Part shown: one piece after another, positions 53,878-62,546 of the stretch
How positions within the stretch are numbered: position 1 is the first letter of the stretch
Layout of the letters: each line of letters starts with the position of its first letter
Origin: Thermoproteota archaeon
GTDB lineage: Archaea; Korarchaeota; Korarchaeia; Korarchaeales; Korarchaeaceae
Direction of reading: 5' to 3'
Assembly: GCA_027491395.1 (NCBI GenBank)
Contig: JAOZFI010000043.1
Location: 47,502 to 111,501, forward strand
DNA length: 64,000 nt
Translations under genes and position numbers: made by a program
Notes under the pieces: generated by a model
Told to the model about the DNA's origin: nothing
What the model saw: the letters and a program-made list of their open reading frames with translations, nothing else
Database searches by the model: none

Positions 53878-54483
53878 TTGGGGGACGACCTCATCGAGAT
53901 CAGGTGGCACGGTAGGGGCGGTCAGGGCGCCGTTCTCGCCTCAAGAATCGTGGCTAAGGCTGCCTTCTTGGAGAGCAAATGGTCTCAGGCATTTCCATTC
54001 TTCGGGGCTGAGAGAAGGGGCGCTCCTGTGATGGCGTTTACTAGGGTCTCCAGCTCCCCTATAAGGCTGAGGAGCCAGATATACGAGCCGGATATATTGG
54101 TCCTGCTGGATCCCATGTTCCTCAATCTGGAGGTGGCTTGGAGGGGCGTGAAGCCCGACACGATAGTCGTTATGAACGTGCCCGAAGATCCCGCAGAGAT
54201 ATTCCTCCCTAAGAGAGTGCGGAGGCTCGCCACGGTGGATGCCACCGCCATCTCCATGGAACTGGGGTTGAAAGTGGCTGGACTCCCCGTTCCCAACTCG
54301 GCTATGGTCGGGGCCTTGGTGAAGGCCACAGGCATAGTGGGTCTTGAGAGCGCCGAGAGCTCTGTCAAGGTCATGATGAAGAGGCTCACTGATGTGAATC
54401 TGGAGGCCCTCAAGAGGGCACACGAGGAAACCAAAGTTACAGATAACCCTAAGTTCGTTCCTGAGGTAATAGGGGAGGGATGA
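53878..54483 (+). CDS. 2-oxoacid:ferredoxin oxidoreductase gamma subunit
   Basis: The 201-residue protein matches the gamma domain of pyruvate/2-oxoacid:ferredoxin oxidoreductases. EIRWHGRGGQGAVLASRI near residue 7 is the hallmark, followed by FPFFGAERRGAPVMAF and LPVPNSAMVGA. The alpha, beta and delta subunits that normally accompany it are absent from both sides. The start is a TTG close to the predicted transcription start. It may serve an enzyme encoded elsewhere. The specific 2-oxoacid cannot be read from this subunit. Confidence 0.88.
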   Translation: MGDDLIEIRWHGRGGQGAVLASRIVAKAAFLESKWSQAFPFFGAERRGAPVMAFTRVSSSPIRLRSQIYEPDILVLLDPMFLNLEVAWRGVKPDTIVVMNVPEDPAEIFLPKRVRRLATVDATAISMELGLKVAGLPVPNSAMVGALVKATGIVGLESAESSVKVMMKRLTDVNLEALKRAHEETKVTDNPKFVPEVIGEG

Positions 54484-54485
54484 GT

Positions 54486-54731
54486 TCAGGCCCCCTCCGC
54501 CCTCTCTATGTAAGAGTCGAAGAACCTGGTGTAGACGTCAACCTTCGTCTCTCCCGGCTTCATCTCGATCTCCTCAACTAGCCCGCAGTTGAAACACTTG
54601 ATGACGGCCTTTCCCTCCTTCTCGTGGAGCTCAACCATTATTGAGTTGTGCTGGCAAACGGGGCACCTGAAGAAGGCTGATTTCCTCCTCTTTCTGACCG
54701 GAAGAGTGGTTCTCCTCTTTCTCCTTCCCAT
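54486..54731 (-). CDS. Elf1-like transcription elongation factor
   Basis: An 81-residue zinc-ribbon protein. The N-terminal MGRRKRRTTLPVRKR basic stretch, the CPVC...CFNC zinc ligands (residues about 23, 26, 46, 49) and the C-terminal VDVYTRFFDSYIERA strongly resemble eukaryotic Elf1, which helps RNA polymerase II traverse nucleosomes. The ATG at 54731 starts exactly at the conserved MGRRK. Ten residues of open frame upstream are not used. GGGTGC precedes the start. Elf1 homologues are known in TACK and Asgard archaea. Confidence 0.82.
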   Translation of the reverse strand: MGRRKRRTTLPVRKRRKSAFFRCPVCQHNSIMVELHEKEGKAVIKCFNCGLVEEIEMKPGETKVDVYTRFFDSYIERAEGA

Positions 54732-54839
54732 TTCAAAGCACCCGAATTTTACAACCCTCACTTCTAAATTAAGTATCTCGGATGGACTTGATGTCCCGGG
54801 CCATCCTTTATACCCTCGGTGAGGCGCCTTAACCGGGAT

Positions 54840-57800
54840 ATGTCGGTAGATGAGAGGTACTTCATTTCACTCGAGGAGGACCTTAAGAGGGTACTCGAGG
54901 TCGCCAAGAAGGCCAGAGCTGCAGGTTATGACCCCAAGGAGGATGTAGAAATAAAGATAGCGAACGAGCTCCATGAGAGGATAGTAGCGCTCTTCAACGT
55001 GGAGTCCTTGGGGGACAGGGTCAAGCACTGGCTAGAGAAGACCGATAACAAGGTAGAGACGGCTTTCAGGGTCATAGCTGAGATAATCCCTAGGAAGGGT
55101 GAGGTCCCCAAGATAGATGTCGGGGGAGACGACGAATACAGGGCTGAGCTGGCGTTGAGAGTTGGTATGGCCATAATAACCGATGCTACGGTCTCCGCTC
55201 CTATTGAGGGAATAAGCAAGGTGACCATAAAGGGTGCAGGTCGCGACGCCTACCTCTCAGTGTACTATAACGGTCCGATAAGAACAGCCGGAGGTACTGA
55301 GGGAGCTATGAGCGTTCTGATGGCTGACTACATAAGGCAGAGGTTGGGTTTGGGCAGGTATGTCCCCACCCACGAGGAGGTGGAGAGGTACACCGAGGAG
55401 GTCTTCCTGTACAAGAGGGTTGCCCATCTGCAGTACAACTCCGAGCCAGAGGAGGTTAGGAGGGCGGTCATGCACATACCTATCGAGGTAACGGGTCCCC
55501 CCACAGAGAAGGAGGAGGTCTCCTCCTTTAGAAACCTCCCTAGGGTGGAGACAAACAGGATAAGAGGGGGGGCCGTCTTGGTCATCAATGACTGCGTCAT
55601 ACAGAAAGCTAAGAAGCTGAAGAAAATCATAAAACAGCTCAAAGAGTCCATAGAGGATTTCGACGATTCCGCTTGGAGATGGCTGGGGGAGGACAGTGGG
55701 AAGGAAGAGGAGGAAGGCGAAGGAGCACGGGATGAGGGTTGCCCGGTTGTGGAGCCCTCGTACAAGTACCTAAAGGACGCCGTCATGGGAAGACCCGTAT
55801 TAGCTCATCCCTCCAGGATAGGGGGATTCAGGTTGAGGTACGGCAGATCTAGGAACACGGGATTGGCGAGCATCGGGATGAACCCTGCGACCATGTATAT
55901 ACTGGATAGCTTCGTGGCGGTGGGCACTCAGGTCAGGATCGAGAGGCCCGGGAAGAGCGCCGTGGTGATGCCGGTGGATTGGATAGAAGGACCCATCGTG
56001 AGGCTTAGGGATGGAAGCGTGATCAAGATCGACGATCCCGAACAGGCCAGAGAGTTAGCTGGTTCGGTGGAGAAGATACTGCACTTGGGGGATGTCCTGA
56101 TAGGTTTCGGGGAGTTCCTCGAGAACAACCACAAGCTCCTCCCATCGGCTTGGGTGGAGGAGTGGTGGTATTCTCTCCTGAGAGAGAAGGCTAAAGAGAT
56201 GGGAATAGATCCTCCCGTGGAGAGATGGCAGAGGATCTCCTTTTTAGAGGCCTTGGAGATATCCAAGAAGTTTGGCATCCCGCTCCACCCGAGGTACACC
56301 TATTTCTGGGAGCATGTGAAGGTTAGAGAACTACTCACCTTGCTCGAGGCCGTGAGGAAGGGCGGATCCGGAAAGGCCGTCTCTCTCAGGGCTAGTGAGG
56401 AGATCAAGGACATCTTGGAGAGACTCGGGGTTCCCCATAGAGTGGGAATGAACATGCTATGGGTGGAAGGAGATGACGCGGCTCTCTTGGATTACTTGGC
56501 ATCCAAGATACCCGCCGAAGTCGATATAGACGGGATCTCCGAGTATGAAACCCTAAGGTTCCTCAATGAGCACTTGGATGTCAAAGTGATGCCCAAGGGC
56601 CCCACGAAGATCGGTATGAGGGTTGGTAGGCCGGAGAAAGCTAAGCCTAGGAAGATGAAACCCCCAGTGAACCTGCTCTTCCCCATAGGGGGACTCAAGG
56701 GGATGACCCGCTCGATGGAGGCCGCTTATAATCAGGGCAAGGTGGAGGTCGAAGTGGCCCTCAGAATGTGCCCCAGCTGCGGGATCAAGACCACAAGGTA
56801 CAAATGCCCGAAATGCGGGACTAGGACGGTCCCTCTCTTGTTCTGTCCCATCTGCGGCAAGAGGGTCAACGGCAGATGCAGGGACCATCCCAACGCGGAT
56901 CCGGTTCCCTACAGGAAGACGGTCCTGAACATAAGGGAGGAAGTGGATAGGGCCCTCTCCAACCTGAGAGAACCCGTAGAACTCCTAAAAAAAGTTAAAG
57001 GTGTTAAGGGACTTACCAGCGGATCCAAATCACCCGAGCTGATAGAGAAGGGCATTTTGAGGGGTAAGTACGACCTCTACGTCTTCAAGGACGGAACGAT
57101 AAGATTCGACGCGGTTAACGCAGCGCTCACCCACTTCAAGCCCAAGGAAGCGGGGGTTCCCATCTCAAAGCTAAGGGAACTAGGTTACACCCATGACATC
57201 CGCGGGGATGAATTGGTGAGCGAGGATCAGATCTTGGAGCTGAAGGTGCAGGATATGATAATACCTAGGGAGGCTGCGAAATACCTGTTCAGGGTCTCCA
57301 AATACGTGGACGAGCTCTTGGAGAAGGTGTATGGCTTGGAACCCTTCTACAACTTGGAGAGCGAGGAGGATTTAGTGGGGCACCTAGTCCTGACGATCTC
57401 ACCCCACACGTTCGTGGCGAATGTCGCCAGAATAATCGGATTCACCGACGCGGATGTTCTCTATGCACACCCCTTTCTACATGCCGCCAAGAGGAGAAAC
57501 ATAGACGGGGACGAGGACTCCATAATGCTTGCCCTAGACGGGCTCATCAATTTCTCCCAAGACTTCCTGCCTTCCACTCCGGGGGGGAGGGAAGACGCTC
57601 CTCTCTTGATGGTGACTAGGGTGGATCCCGAGTATATAGACGACGAGGTGTACAACATGGAGGTGGTGACCTCCCTGCCCTCAGCATTTTACGAGGCCAC
57701 CTACAGATACGAGGATCCGGGCAAGCTGAGGGACTTGGTGCCTACGGTGGAGACAGAGCTCGCGAGGGGCGTCAAGTACCCTGAAATTGGGTACTCCATA

Positions 57801-58367
57801 CCCACATCCCACGTTTACGGTGGACCGCTCCAGACGATGTACAGGAAGTTGAATAAGATGGAGGATAAGATGAGGGCCCATTTCTCCCTAGAAGAGAGGA
57901 TAAAAGCCGTGGACAAGATGGACGCCCTCTCGAGAGCCATCTCCTCCCACTTCATAAGGGACATAGTGGGCAACCTGAGGAAGTTCGGCCAGCAGATGTT
58001 CAGGTGCACCAAGTGCAATGCCAAGTACAGGAGGCCGCCGCTCTCGGGCAAATGCCTCGTGTGCGGTGGGCCTATACAGCTTACCGTACACAAGGGAACG
58101 GTGCTGAAGTACTTGGAGCCCACACTGTCACTCATGCGCGAGTACGGAATTGAAGGGTACCTGTCCCAGAGGATAAAGGTGCTGGAGGCCGAGGCCAGGT
58201 CCCTCTTCAGGGAGGAAGAGGACACAGGCTCTCTCAACACACTCGAATCCGTTCTTGGTGAGAAGACCCCGGATAATGAGCTGGAGCATTCAAGGAACAG
58301 AAAAGAGGAGAGGAAAGAGGGGAACAAGGGTAGGCCAATTGCTAGGAAACTTGTGGATTTCCTGTAG
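54840..58367 (+). CDS. polC: DNA polymerase D large subunit DP2
   Basis: The 1175-residue chain is the catalytic subunit of archaeal family D polymerase. The double-psi barrel active site includes RRNIDGDEDSIMLALDG near residue 880 with its acidic residues. Zinc motifs are CPSCG/CPKCG/CPICG at about 645-680 and CTKC/CLVC at about 1050-1075. No intein interrupts it. The last residues ARKLVDFL resemble a weak PCNA-interacting motif. The ATG at 54840 is 31 bases after TTTATA. A GTG at 54819 is too close to that box. Small subunit DP1 is not in the window. Confidence 0.95.
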   Translation: MSVDERYFISLEEDLKRVLEVAKKARAAGYDPKEDVEIKIANELHERIVALFNVESLGDRVKHWLEKTDNKVETAFRVIAEIIPRKGEVPKIDVGGDDEYRAELALRVGMAIITDATVSAPIEGISKVTIKGAGRDAYLSVYYNGPIRTAGGTEGAMSVLMADYIRQRLGLGRYVPTHEEVERYTEEVFLYKRVAHLQYNSEPEEVRRAVMHIPIEVTGPPTEKEEVSSFRNLPRVETNRIRGGAVLVINDCVIQKAKKLKKIIKQLKESIEDFDDSAWRWLGEDSGKEEEEGEGARDEGCPVVEPSYKYLKDAVMGRPVLAHPSRIGGFRLRYGRSRNTGLASIGMNPATMYILDSFVAVGTQVRIERPGKSAVVMPVDWIEGPIVRLRDGSVIKIDDPEQARELAGSVEKILHLGDVLIGFGEFLENNHKLLPSAWVEEWWYSLLREKAKEMGIDPPVERWQRISFLEALEISKKFGIPLHPRYTYFWEHVKVRELLTLLEAVRKGGSGKAVSLRASEEIKDILERLGVPHRVGMNMLWVEGDDAALLDYLASKIPAEVDIDGISEYETLRFLNEHLDVKVMPKGPTKIGMRVGRPEKAKPRKMKPPVNLLFPIGGLKGMTRSMEAAYNQGKVEVEVALRMCPSCGIKTTRYKCPKCGTRTVPLLFCPICGKRVNGRCRDHPNADPVPYRKTVLNIREEVDRALSNLREPVELLKKVKGVKGLTSGSKSPELIEKGILRGKYDLYVFKDGTIRFDAVNAALTHFKPKEAGVPISKLRELGYTHDIRGDELVSEDQILELKVQDMIIPREAAKYLFRVSKYVDELLEKVYGLEPFYNLESEEDLVGHLVLTISPHTFVANVARIIGFTDADVLYAHPFLHAAKRRNIDGDEDSIMLALDGLINFSQDFLPSTPGGREDAPLLMVTRVDPEYIDDEVYNMEVVTSLPSAFYEATYRYEDPGKLRDLVPTVETELARGVKYPEIGYSIPTSHVYGGPLQTMYRKLNKMEDKMRAHFSLEERIKAVDKMDALSRAISSHFIRDIVGNLRKFGQQMFRCTKCNAKYRRPPLSGKCLVCGGPIQLTVHKGTVLKYLEPTLSLMREYGIEGYLSQRIKVLEAEARSLFREEEDTGSLNTLESVLGEKTPDNELEHSRNRKEERKEGNKGRPIARKLVDFL

Positions 58368-58372
58368 GGAGG

Positions 58373-58702
58373 ATGCTCCACTTGAAGTGGGTCAGGATAA
58401 GGGAGGTTATGGAAGGCGAGGTGGCCATAATAGGGGTGGTCATAAACGTGATAGAGAACTACCTGATCTTGGATGATGGTACATCCCGAGCTAGGGTGTA
58501 TTACGATAGGGCCTCCGACTTCAAGCCCAAGGACATAGTGCTAGTGGTGGGTTCGGTGATCACATCCTCGGAGGATTTCAAAGAGCTGCAGGGATACGCA
58601 ATTGCCGACATATCAGGAATAGATATAAGTTTGCTCAGGGATGTGGATGAGGTAAGGAGAGAAGTGGAGAGAAAACTGAAAGGTGGTAGAGATGGTGAAT
58701 AG
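58373..58702 (+). CDS. Small OB-fold protein in the replication cluster
   Basis: The 109-residue protein reads as a single OB fold (about residues 12-80): GEVAIIGVVINVIENYLILDDGTSRARVYYD, then FKPKDIVLVVGSVITSS and GYAIADISGID. This pattern recalls RPA32/Stn1/RMI-type domains. A charged helix with a Lys-rich end follows. It starts 5 bases after DP2 and overlaps the pcna gene. I infer a role in binding single-stranded DNA or bridging replication proteins. A tRNA-binding OB role is possible but the context argues against it. Confidence 0.75.
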   Translation: MLHLKWVRIREVMEGEVAIIGVVINVIENYLILDDGTSRARVYYDRASDFKPKDIVLVVGSVITSSEDFKELQGYAIADISGIDISLLRDVDEVRREVERKLKGGRDGE

Positions 58703-59444
58703 AGTGGTCTTCGAGGAGGCTAGTACCCTCAAGGCCATAGTTGACGCAGTTGAATCCTTGGTGGGCGAGGCCTCCATCAAGCTGGATCCGGAAGAGGGCA
58801 TGGGCCTTCAGGCCTTGGATCCCTCGAAAACCGCCATGATCCAACTAATACTTCCCAGAACCTATTTCATAGACTTCGAGGTGGACCAGTCCAACTTCTA
58901 CGGGATAAACTTCACCGACCTCTCCAAGATACTCAAGAGGGTGAAGGCCAAGGAGAGGGTGGAGCTGGAGTTAACCGAGTCCCTTATGAAGGTTACCGCC
59001 ACCGATGGATACAGGAAGACCTTCGAGCTGCCCTTGCTGGCCGGAACTCCGTTCGAGTTCAAGACAATAAAGGTGGACTACAAGGCCAAGGCGAGGTTAG
59101 ACAGCGACGTGATACCAAATGCCATAAAGGACCTGAAGATAATAGGATCCGACGTTGAGATCTATATAGACAGCGATAAGGTGGAATTCAGGGCCGAGAG
59201 CGACAAGGGAAAGGCTACGATATCCATCTCTAAGGAGGATAGGGCCCTGATAGATGTGTGGGCTGAGGAACCCTCTAAGAGCGTTTACAACATGGCCTAC
59301 TTGGAGAAGATGACGAAGCCAGCGAAGATCTCCGAGGAGGCTGATTTGGAATTGAAGACGCAGGCCCCTCTTAAACTCACATACCCCCTCGGAGGCATAG
59401 AGGGGGCAGGCATAACCTACTACTTAGCCCACCTACAGGTATGA
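58692..59444 (+). CDS. pcn: DNA sliding clamp PCNA
   Basis: The 250-residue clamp tethers polymerases and other factors to DNA. LKAIVDAVESLVGEASIKL, GLQALDPSKTAMIQL and the interdomain loop are in place, with PLKLTYPLGG near the C-terminus. The ATG at 58692 follows GGTGG. A GTG three codons earlier lies within the preceding frame. It is the only PCNA in the window and is probably homotrimeric, although paralogues elsewhere are possible. Confidence 0.96.
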   Translation: MVNRVVFEEASTLKAIVDAVESLVGEASIKLDPEEGMGLQALDPSKTAMIQLILPRTYFIDFEVDQSNFYGINFTDLSKILKRVKAKERVELELTESLMKVTATDGYRKTFELPLLAGTPFEFKTIKVDYKAKARLDSDVIPNAIKDLKIIGSDVEIYIDSDKVEFRAESDKGKATISISKEDRALIDVWAEEPSKSVYNMAYLEKMTKPAKISEEADLELKTQAPLKLTYPLGGIEGAGITYYLAHLQV

Positions 59445-59448
59445 TCAG

Positions 59449-60378
59449 ATGAGGGAAGGGGAGATCCTTCTCATCGCCCCTTTTTCAAGGGAGGCTGCAG
59501 CCCTTCTGGAGGAGCAGGGTTTGACGCTGGAGGACTTGGCCTTCGACCCCTTGCTGGAGAACGCTAGGAGGTTCGCTAGAGAGAGGCTGATCAGGGCCAT
59601 CGAGGGAAGGATCCTCTATCCAGACATGATAAATCCAGTGAACGAGGTATACGCCTTCGTCGCGGCTAAGCTAATAGCCTCCAGAGTAGGGAGATCGATG
59701 CTCAGCAGATTGGCCAACTACGAGGCCAAGAGGTTCATGGAACTGTCTGAACGCTTATCCACGGAGAAACTGATAGACTTGGCTAGGGGGACGTTCGGTT
59801 TCGAGTTCAGGTTTAATAATGGACTCTGGGTCGACGTGGTCAGCTACTCCAACGGCTGCGCAGGTATAGGCGGACCGAAGTGGAGGCTCGTCAATCGTGT
59901 GGTGAGGAAGGGGTACGTCCTTGTAAATGAGAGAGATTTGAGGAGGCTGATTTCTGAGTACGTGAAAATGAAGGTAATGGAAACCCCCAGAATAGAGCTG
60001 CCCGATCCGCTGGAGGAGATAGCCAAGGAGATCTCAGATATGTTCGCCAAGAGGATGAGGAAGAGGTTCAAGAGACCCAAGAAGGGAGACTTCCCGCCCT
60101 GCATAAGGGAGCTCATATCCAAACTCAGGAGGGGAGAGAACCTGACCCACCAAGCTAGGTTCGCCCTGACGGCCTTCTTACTTAATGTGGGCTGGTCAGA
60201 GGAACAGGTGCTAGACCTGTTCAGGAGTGCGCCGGACTTCAACGAGAGGATAGCCTCCTATCAAATCTCCCACATAGCCAAGAGGAAGTATAAACCCCCT
60301 AGCTGCGAGACCATGAAGAACTGGGGTCTGTGTCCCGGTGACTGCGGAAGGAGATACATGCTGGAGGGTTTTGATTGA
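59449..60378 (+). CDS. priL: DNA primase large subunit PriL
   Basis: The 309-residue protein is the iron-sulfur regulatory subunit of archaeal/eukaryotic primase. The four 4Fe-4S cysteine ligands are identifiable as C218, C286, C295 and C299. The order DP2, PCNA, PriL, PriS indicates a replisome operon. It ends in TGA overlapping the TTG start of priS. Confidence 0.93.
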   Translation: MREGEILLIAPFSREAAALLEEQGLTLEDLAFDPLLENARRFARERLIRAIEGRILYPDMINPVNEVYAFVAAKLIASRVGRSMLSRLANYEAKRFMELSERLSTEKLIDLARGTFGFEFRFNNGLWVDVVSYSNGCAGIGGPKWRLVNRVVRKGYVLVNERDLRRLISEYVKMKVMETPRIELPDPLEEIAKEISDMFAKRMRKRFKRPKKGDFPPCIRELISKLRRGENLTHQARFALTAFLLNVGWSEEQVLDLFRSAPDFNERIASYQISHIAKRKYKPPSCETMKNWGLCPGDCGRRYMLEGFD

Positions 60379-61529
60379 GGGAACTCGAGAAACTCTTCGC
60401 TAGGTATTACAGGGGCATGGCTAGCACCATATATGTTTCGGACGTACCTCTCAGGGAGTTCATGTTCAGGGACTTCGAGGGAAAGGTCAGGAGGCACATG
60501 TCCTTTAGGGATCTCTCGGAGCTCAGGAAGTATCTAGTGGACAACCCACCCATGCACGCCTACTACTCCGTCTCCCTTTATAGGAACCCCACGGCTCCGA
60601 TGGTTGAGAAGGAGCCCATAAGGGCGGAGCTCCTCTTTGATATAGACTCCACGGACTTCAAGGACGAGGAGTGCGAGAGGGAATCCATATGGAGGTGCAA
60701 GAATTGCGGCCTCAGTGGGAAGGGTATTCCGCCAGATAAGTGTCCGAAATGCGGGTCCGGGAGGATGGAGGTCAACCACTGGCTCAACGAGAGATGCATA
60801 TCTCTCACCAAGGAGGAAGTGGGGAAGCTCATAGGGGTGCTGTCCGAGGACCTCGGCGCCTCCCTAGATGAGATAGCGGTCTCGTACACGGGAAACAGGG
60901 GTTTCCACGTCAGAGTCTCGGAGGGAAAACTGACCACTCTATCCAAGGAGGGGAGGAGGGAAGTCGCCTTCTACGCGATGGGTAGGGGCTTCGATCCAAC
61001 CCCCCTCTTCATAGTCGAGAAGGGACTCGTGAAGCTGGATCTGAGGAGCAGTATAGCTAGGAGGGCCCTAGAACACCTGTTGAGTGCTCAAGTGAAACTA
61101 ACTCCTTCCCTGAGGGAGAAGGTACTCCTCCTATCGAAGGGCATGGGAGTCAGGCTGGGGTCGAGGGAGAGGAAGTACCTCCTCAACTTGCTTAAGGAAT
61201 CGGCTCAGAGGTCCGGTGCGAGGATCGACTGGATGGTCACCATGGACACGGGGAGGCTGACCAGGATACCAAACAGCATCCACGGCAAGACCGGATTCAG
61301 GGCTTTACGGCTCTCCTTGGATGAGTATGGGGTTTTCAACCCGTTCAAAGACGCAGTAGGTCTGCCCTCAGAGCCGGAGATCAAAGTCCGAGTGAAGATG
61401 CCCGTTCCAGCATTCAGATTGAGAGATGAGGCTTTCGGCCCATATTCTCCGGGTGAGGAGGTTCAGCTGCCCGGTTTCGCGGCGGCATTCGTTATCTTGA
61501 GGGGGAGGGCGGAACCACTCAATCATTAA
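60375..61529 (+). CDS. priS: DNA primase catalytic subunit PriS
   Basis: The 384-residue archaeo-eukaryotic primase has the catalytic D89-x-D91 in LLFDIDST and the nucleotide-binding GNRGFH (173-178). A third Asp lies near residue 290 in MVTMD. A zinc site is formed by C108, C111, C123 and C126. The TTG start overlaps the priL stop. Confidence 0.94.
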   Translation: MRELEKLFARYYRGMASTIYVSDVPLREFMFRDFEGKVRRHMSFRDLSELRKYLVDNPPMHAYYSVSLYRNPTAPMVEKEPIRAELLFDIDSTDFKDEECERESIWRCKNCGLSGKGIPPDKCPKCGSGRMEVNHWLNERCISLTKEEVGKLIGVLSEDLGASLDEIAVSYTGNRGFHVRVSEGKLTTLSKEGRREVAFYAMGRGFDPTPLFIVEKGLVKLDLRSSIARRALEHLLSAQVKLTPSLREKVLLLSKGMGVRLGSRERKYLLNLLKESAQRSGARIDWMVTMDTGRLTRIPNSIHGKTGFRALRLSLDEYGVFNPFKDAVGLPSEPEIKVRVKMPVPAFRLRDEAFGPYSPGEEVQLPGFAAAFVILRGRAEPLNH

Positions 61530-61558
61530 TTATGGTCGAGCACCCATCCTACCAGTAG

Positions 61559-62059
61559 ATGGCAAAGTACAAGGATGTGATAAGGGAGGTTCTCATCTCG
61601 CTGGCCGAGGGCCGAGTTGACGATTCCTTAATCGACCGGCTCAGGTCAGCCGAAGAGGATTTATTGACGGACCTACCGGAGGGGTTGGAGGGTAGGATAT
61701 ACCTCAAGGCTGCCGAGGTGATCAGGGATCTGAGAATAGAGATGGAAAACGCGCTGTCCATCTCTAAAGCATTCAAGAGAGCTCTTTATGGAGGAATAAT
61801 CTCGGGAGAGATCAAAAGAACTGTTTATGAAGCCGAACAAGTCGAGACCGAGGAGGAAACCGAGGAGGGGAGAGTTTTCACCCCCCTGAGCGATGGGGTC
61901 GAGAGGGTATTAGTAACGTTTAAAACTCCCGTGACCAAATTCGTTGGTGTAGACATGAAGGTCTACGGACCGTTCTCCGAGGGCGATGTCGCATTCATTC
62001 CCTCGGAGAACGCGGCGGCCTTGAAAGAGAAGGGAGTTGTTGAGGTGGTCGAGGAATGA
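61559..62059 (+). CDS. gins15: GINS complex subunit (Gins51/Gins15 type)
   Basis: The 166-residue protein has an N-terminal helical A domain and a C-terminal B domain (FVGVDMKVYGPFSEGDVAFIPSENA), the order of archaeal Gins15/51 (Sld5/Psf1-like). GINS joins MCM and the Cdc45/RecJ homologue into the replicative helicase. The Gins23 partner and MCM are not in the window. A TATA-like TTAATTATGG about 30 bases upstream suggests an internal promoter. It overlaps rpl44e (ATGA). Confidence 0.88.
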   Translation: MAKYKDVIREVLISLAEGRVDDSLIDRLRSAEEDLLTDLPEGLEGRIYLKAAEVIRDLRIEMENALSISKAFKRALYGGIISGEIKRTVYEAEQVETEEETEEGRVFTPLSDGVERVLVTFKTPVTKFVGVDMKVYGPFSEGDVAFIPSENAAALKEKGVVEVVEE

Positions 62060-62334
62060 AGGTTCCCGCAGAGATCAACACGTACTGCCCCAGATGCGGC
62101 AGGCATACCAAACACAAGGTCTCCCTGTACAAGCAGGGCAAGGCACGGACGATGTCGTGGGGTCAGAGGCAGCTTGAGAGGAAGAGGAAGGGATACGGAG
62201 GAGAGCCCAGAGGTAAGCTGAGGAGGAAGGCCAAGACTACCAAGAAAGTGCTTCTCATACTCACATGCGAGGAGTGCGGTAGGAAAGTGATGAGGAACTT
62301 GGGGAGGCTGGCTAGGGTGGAGATAAAGAGGTGA
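62056..62334 (+). CDS. rpl44e: 50S ribosomal protein eL42 (L44e)
   Basis: A 92-residue E-site zinc protein. The first zinc pair is CPRC near residue 11 and the second CEEC near residue 74. GKARTMSWGQRQLERKRKGYGG is the conserved central loop. It lies in the widely conserved archaeal order GINS-L44e-S27e-aIF2alpha-Nop10. Confidence 0.96.
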   Translation: MKVPAEINTYCPRCGRHTKHKVSLYKQGKARTMSWGQRQLERKRKGYGGEPRGKLRRKAKTTKKVLLILTCEECGRKVMRNLGRLARVEIKR

Positions 62335-62339
62335 TGGCC

Positions 62340-62546
62340 ATGGATAAGATGGAGTTGATCCCCCTCCCTAAAAGCTACTTCGTCAGGGTAAGGTGCCCTA
62401 AGTGCGGTAACGAGCAGATAATCTTCTCCCACGCCTCCAGAGAGGTCAGGTGTCATGTGTGCGACGAGGTGCTGGCCAGGCCTAGGGGCGGTAAGGCCGA
62501 GATCTTGGCGACGGTCATCGAGTATTTGGGTAGAGTGAGAGAGTGA
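62340..62546 (+). CDS. rps27e: 30S ribosomal protein eS27
   Basis: A 68-residue zinc-ribbon protein with CPKC and CHVC ligand pairs and the typical VRCPKCGNEQIIFSHASREVRC core. The ATG at 62340 is chosen because GGTGATGG lies just before it. In-frame GTG (62331) and ATG (62334) codons precede it. Its end overlaps the aIF2alpha GTG. Confidence 0.95.
   Translation: MDKMELIPLPKSYFVRVRCPKCGNEQIIFSHASREVRCHVCDEVLARPRGGKAEILATVIEYLGRVRE

Noticed and set aside
54840..58367. Intein in DP2 or RNA polymerase genes
   Set aside because: Both chains run through their conserved active-site motifs at normal length with no splicing-domain sequence.
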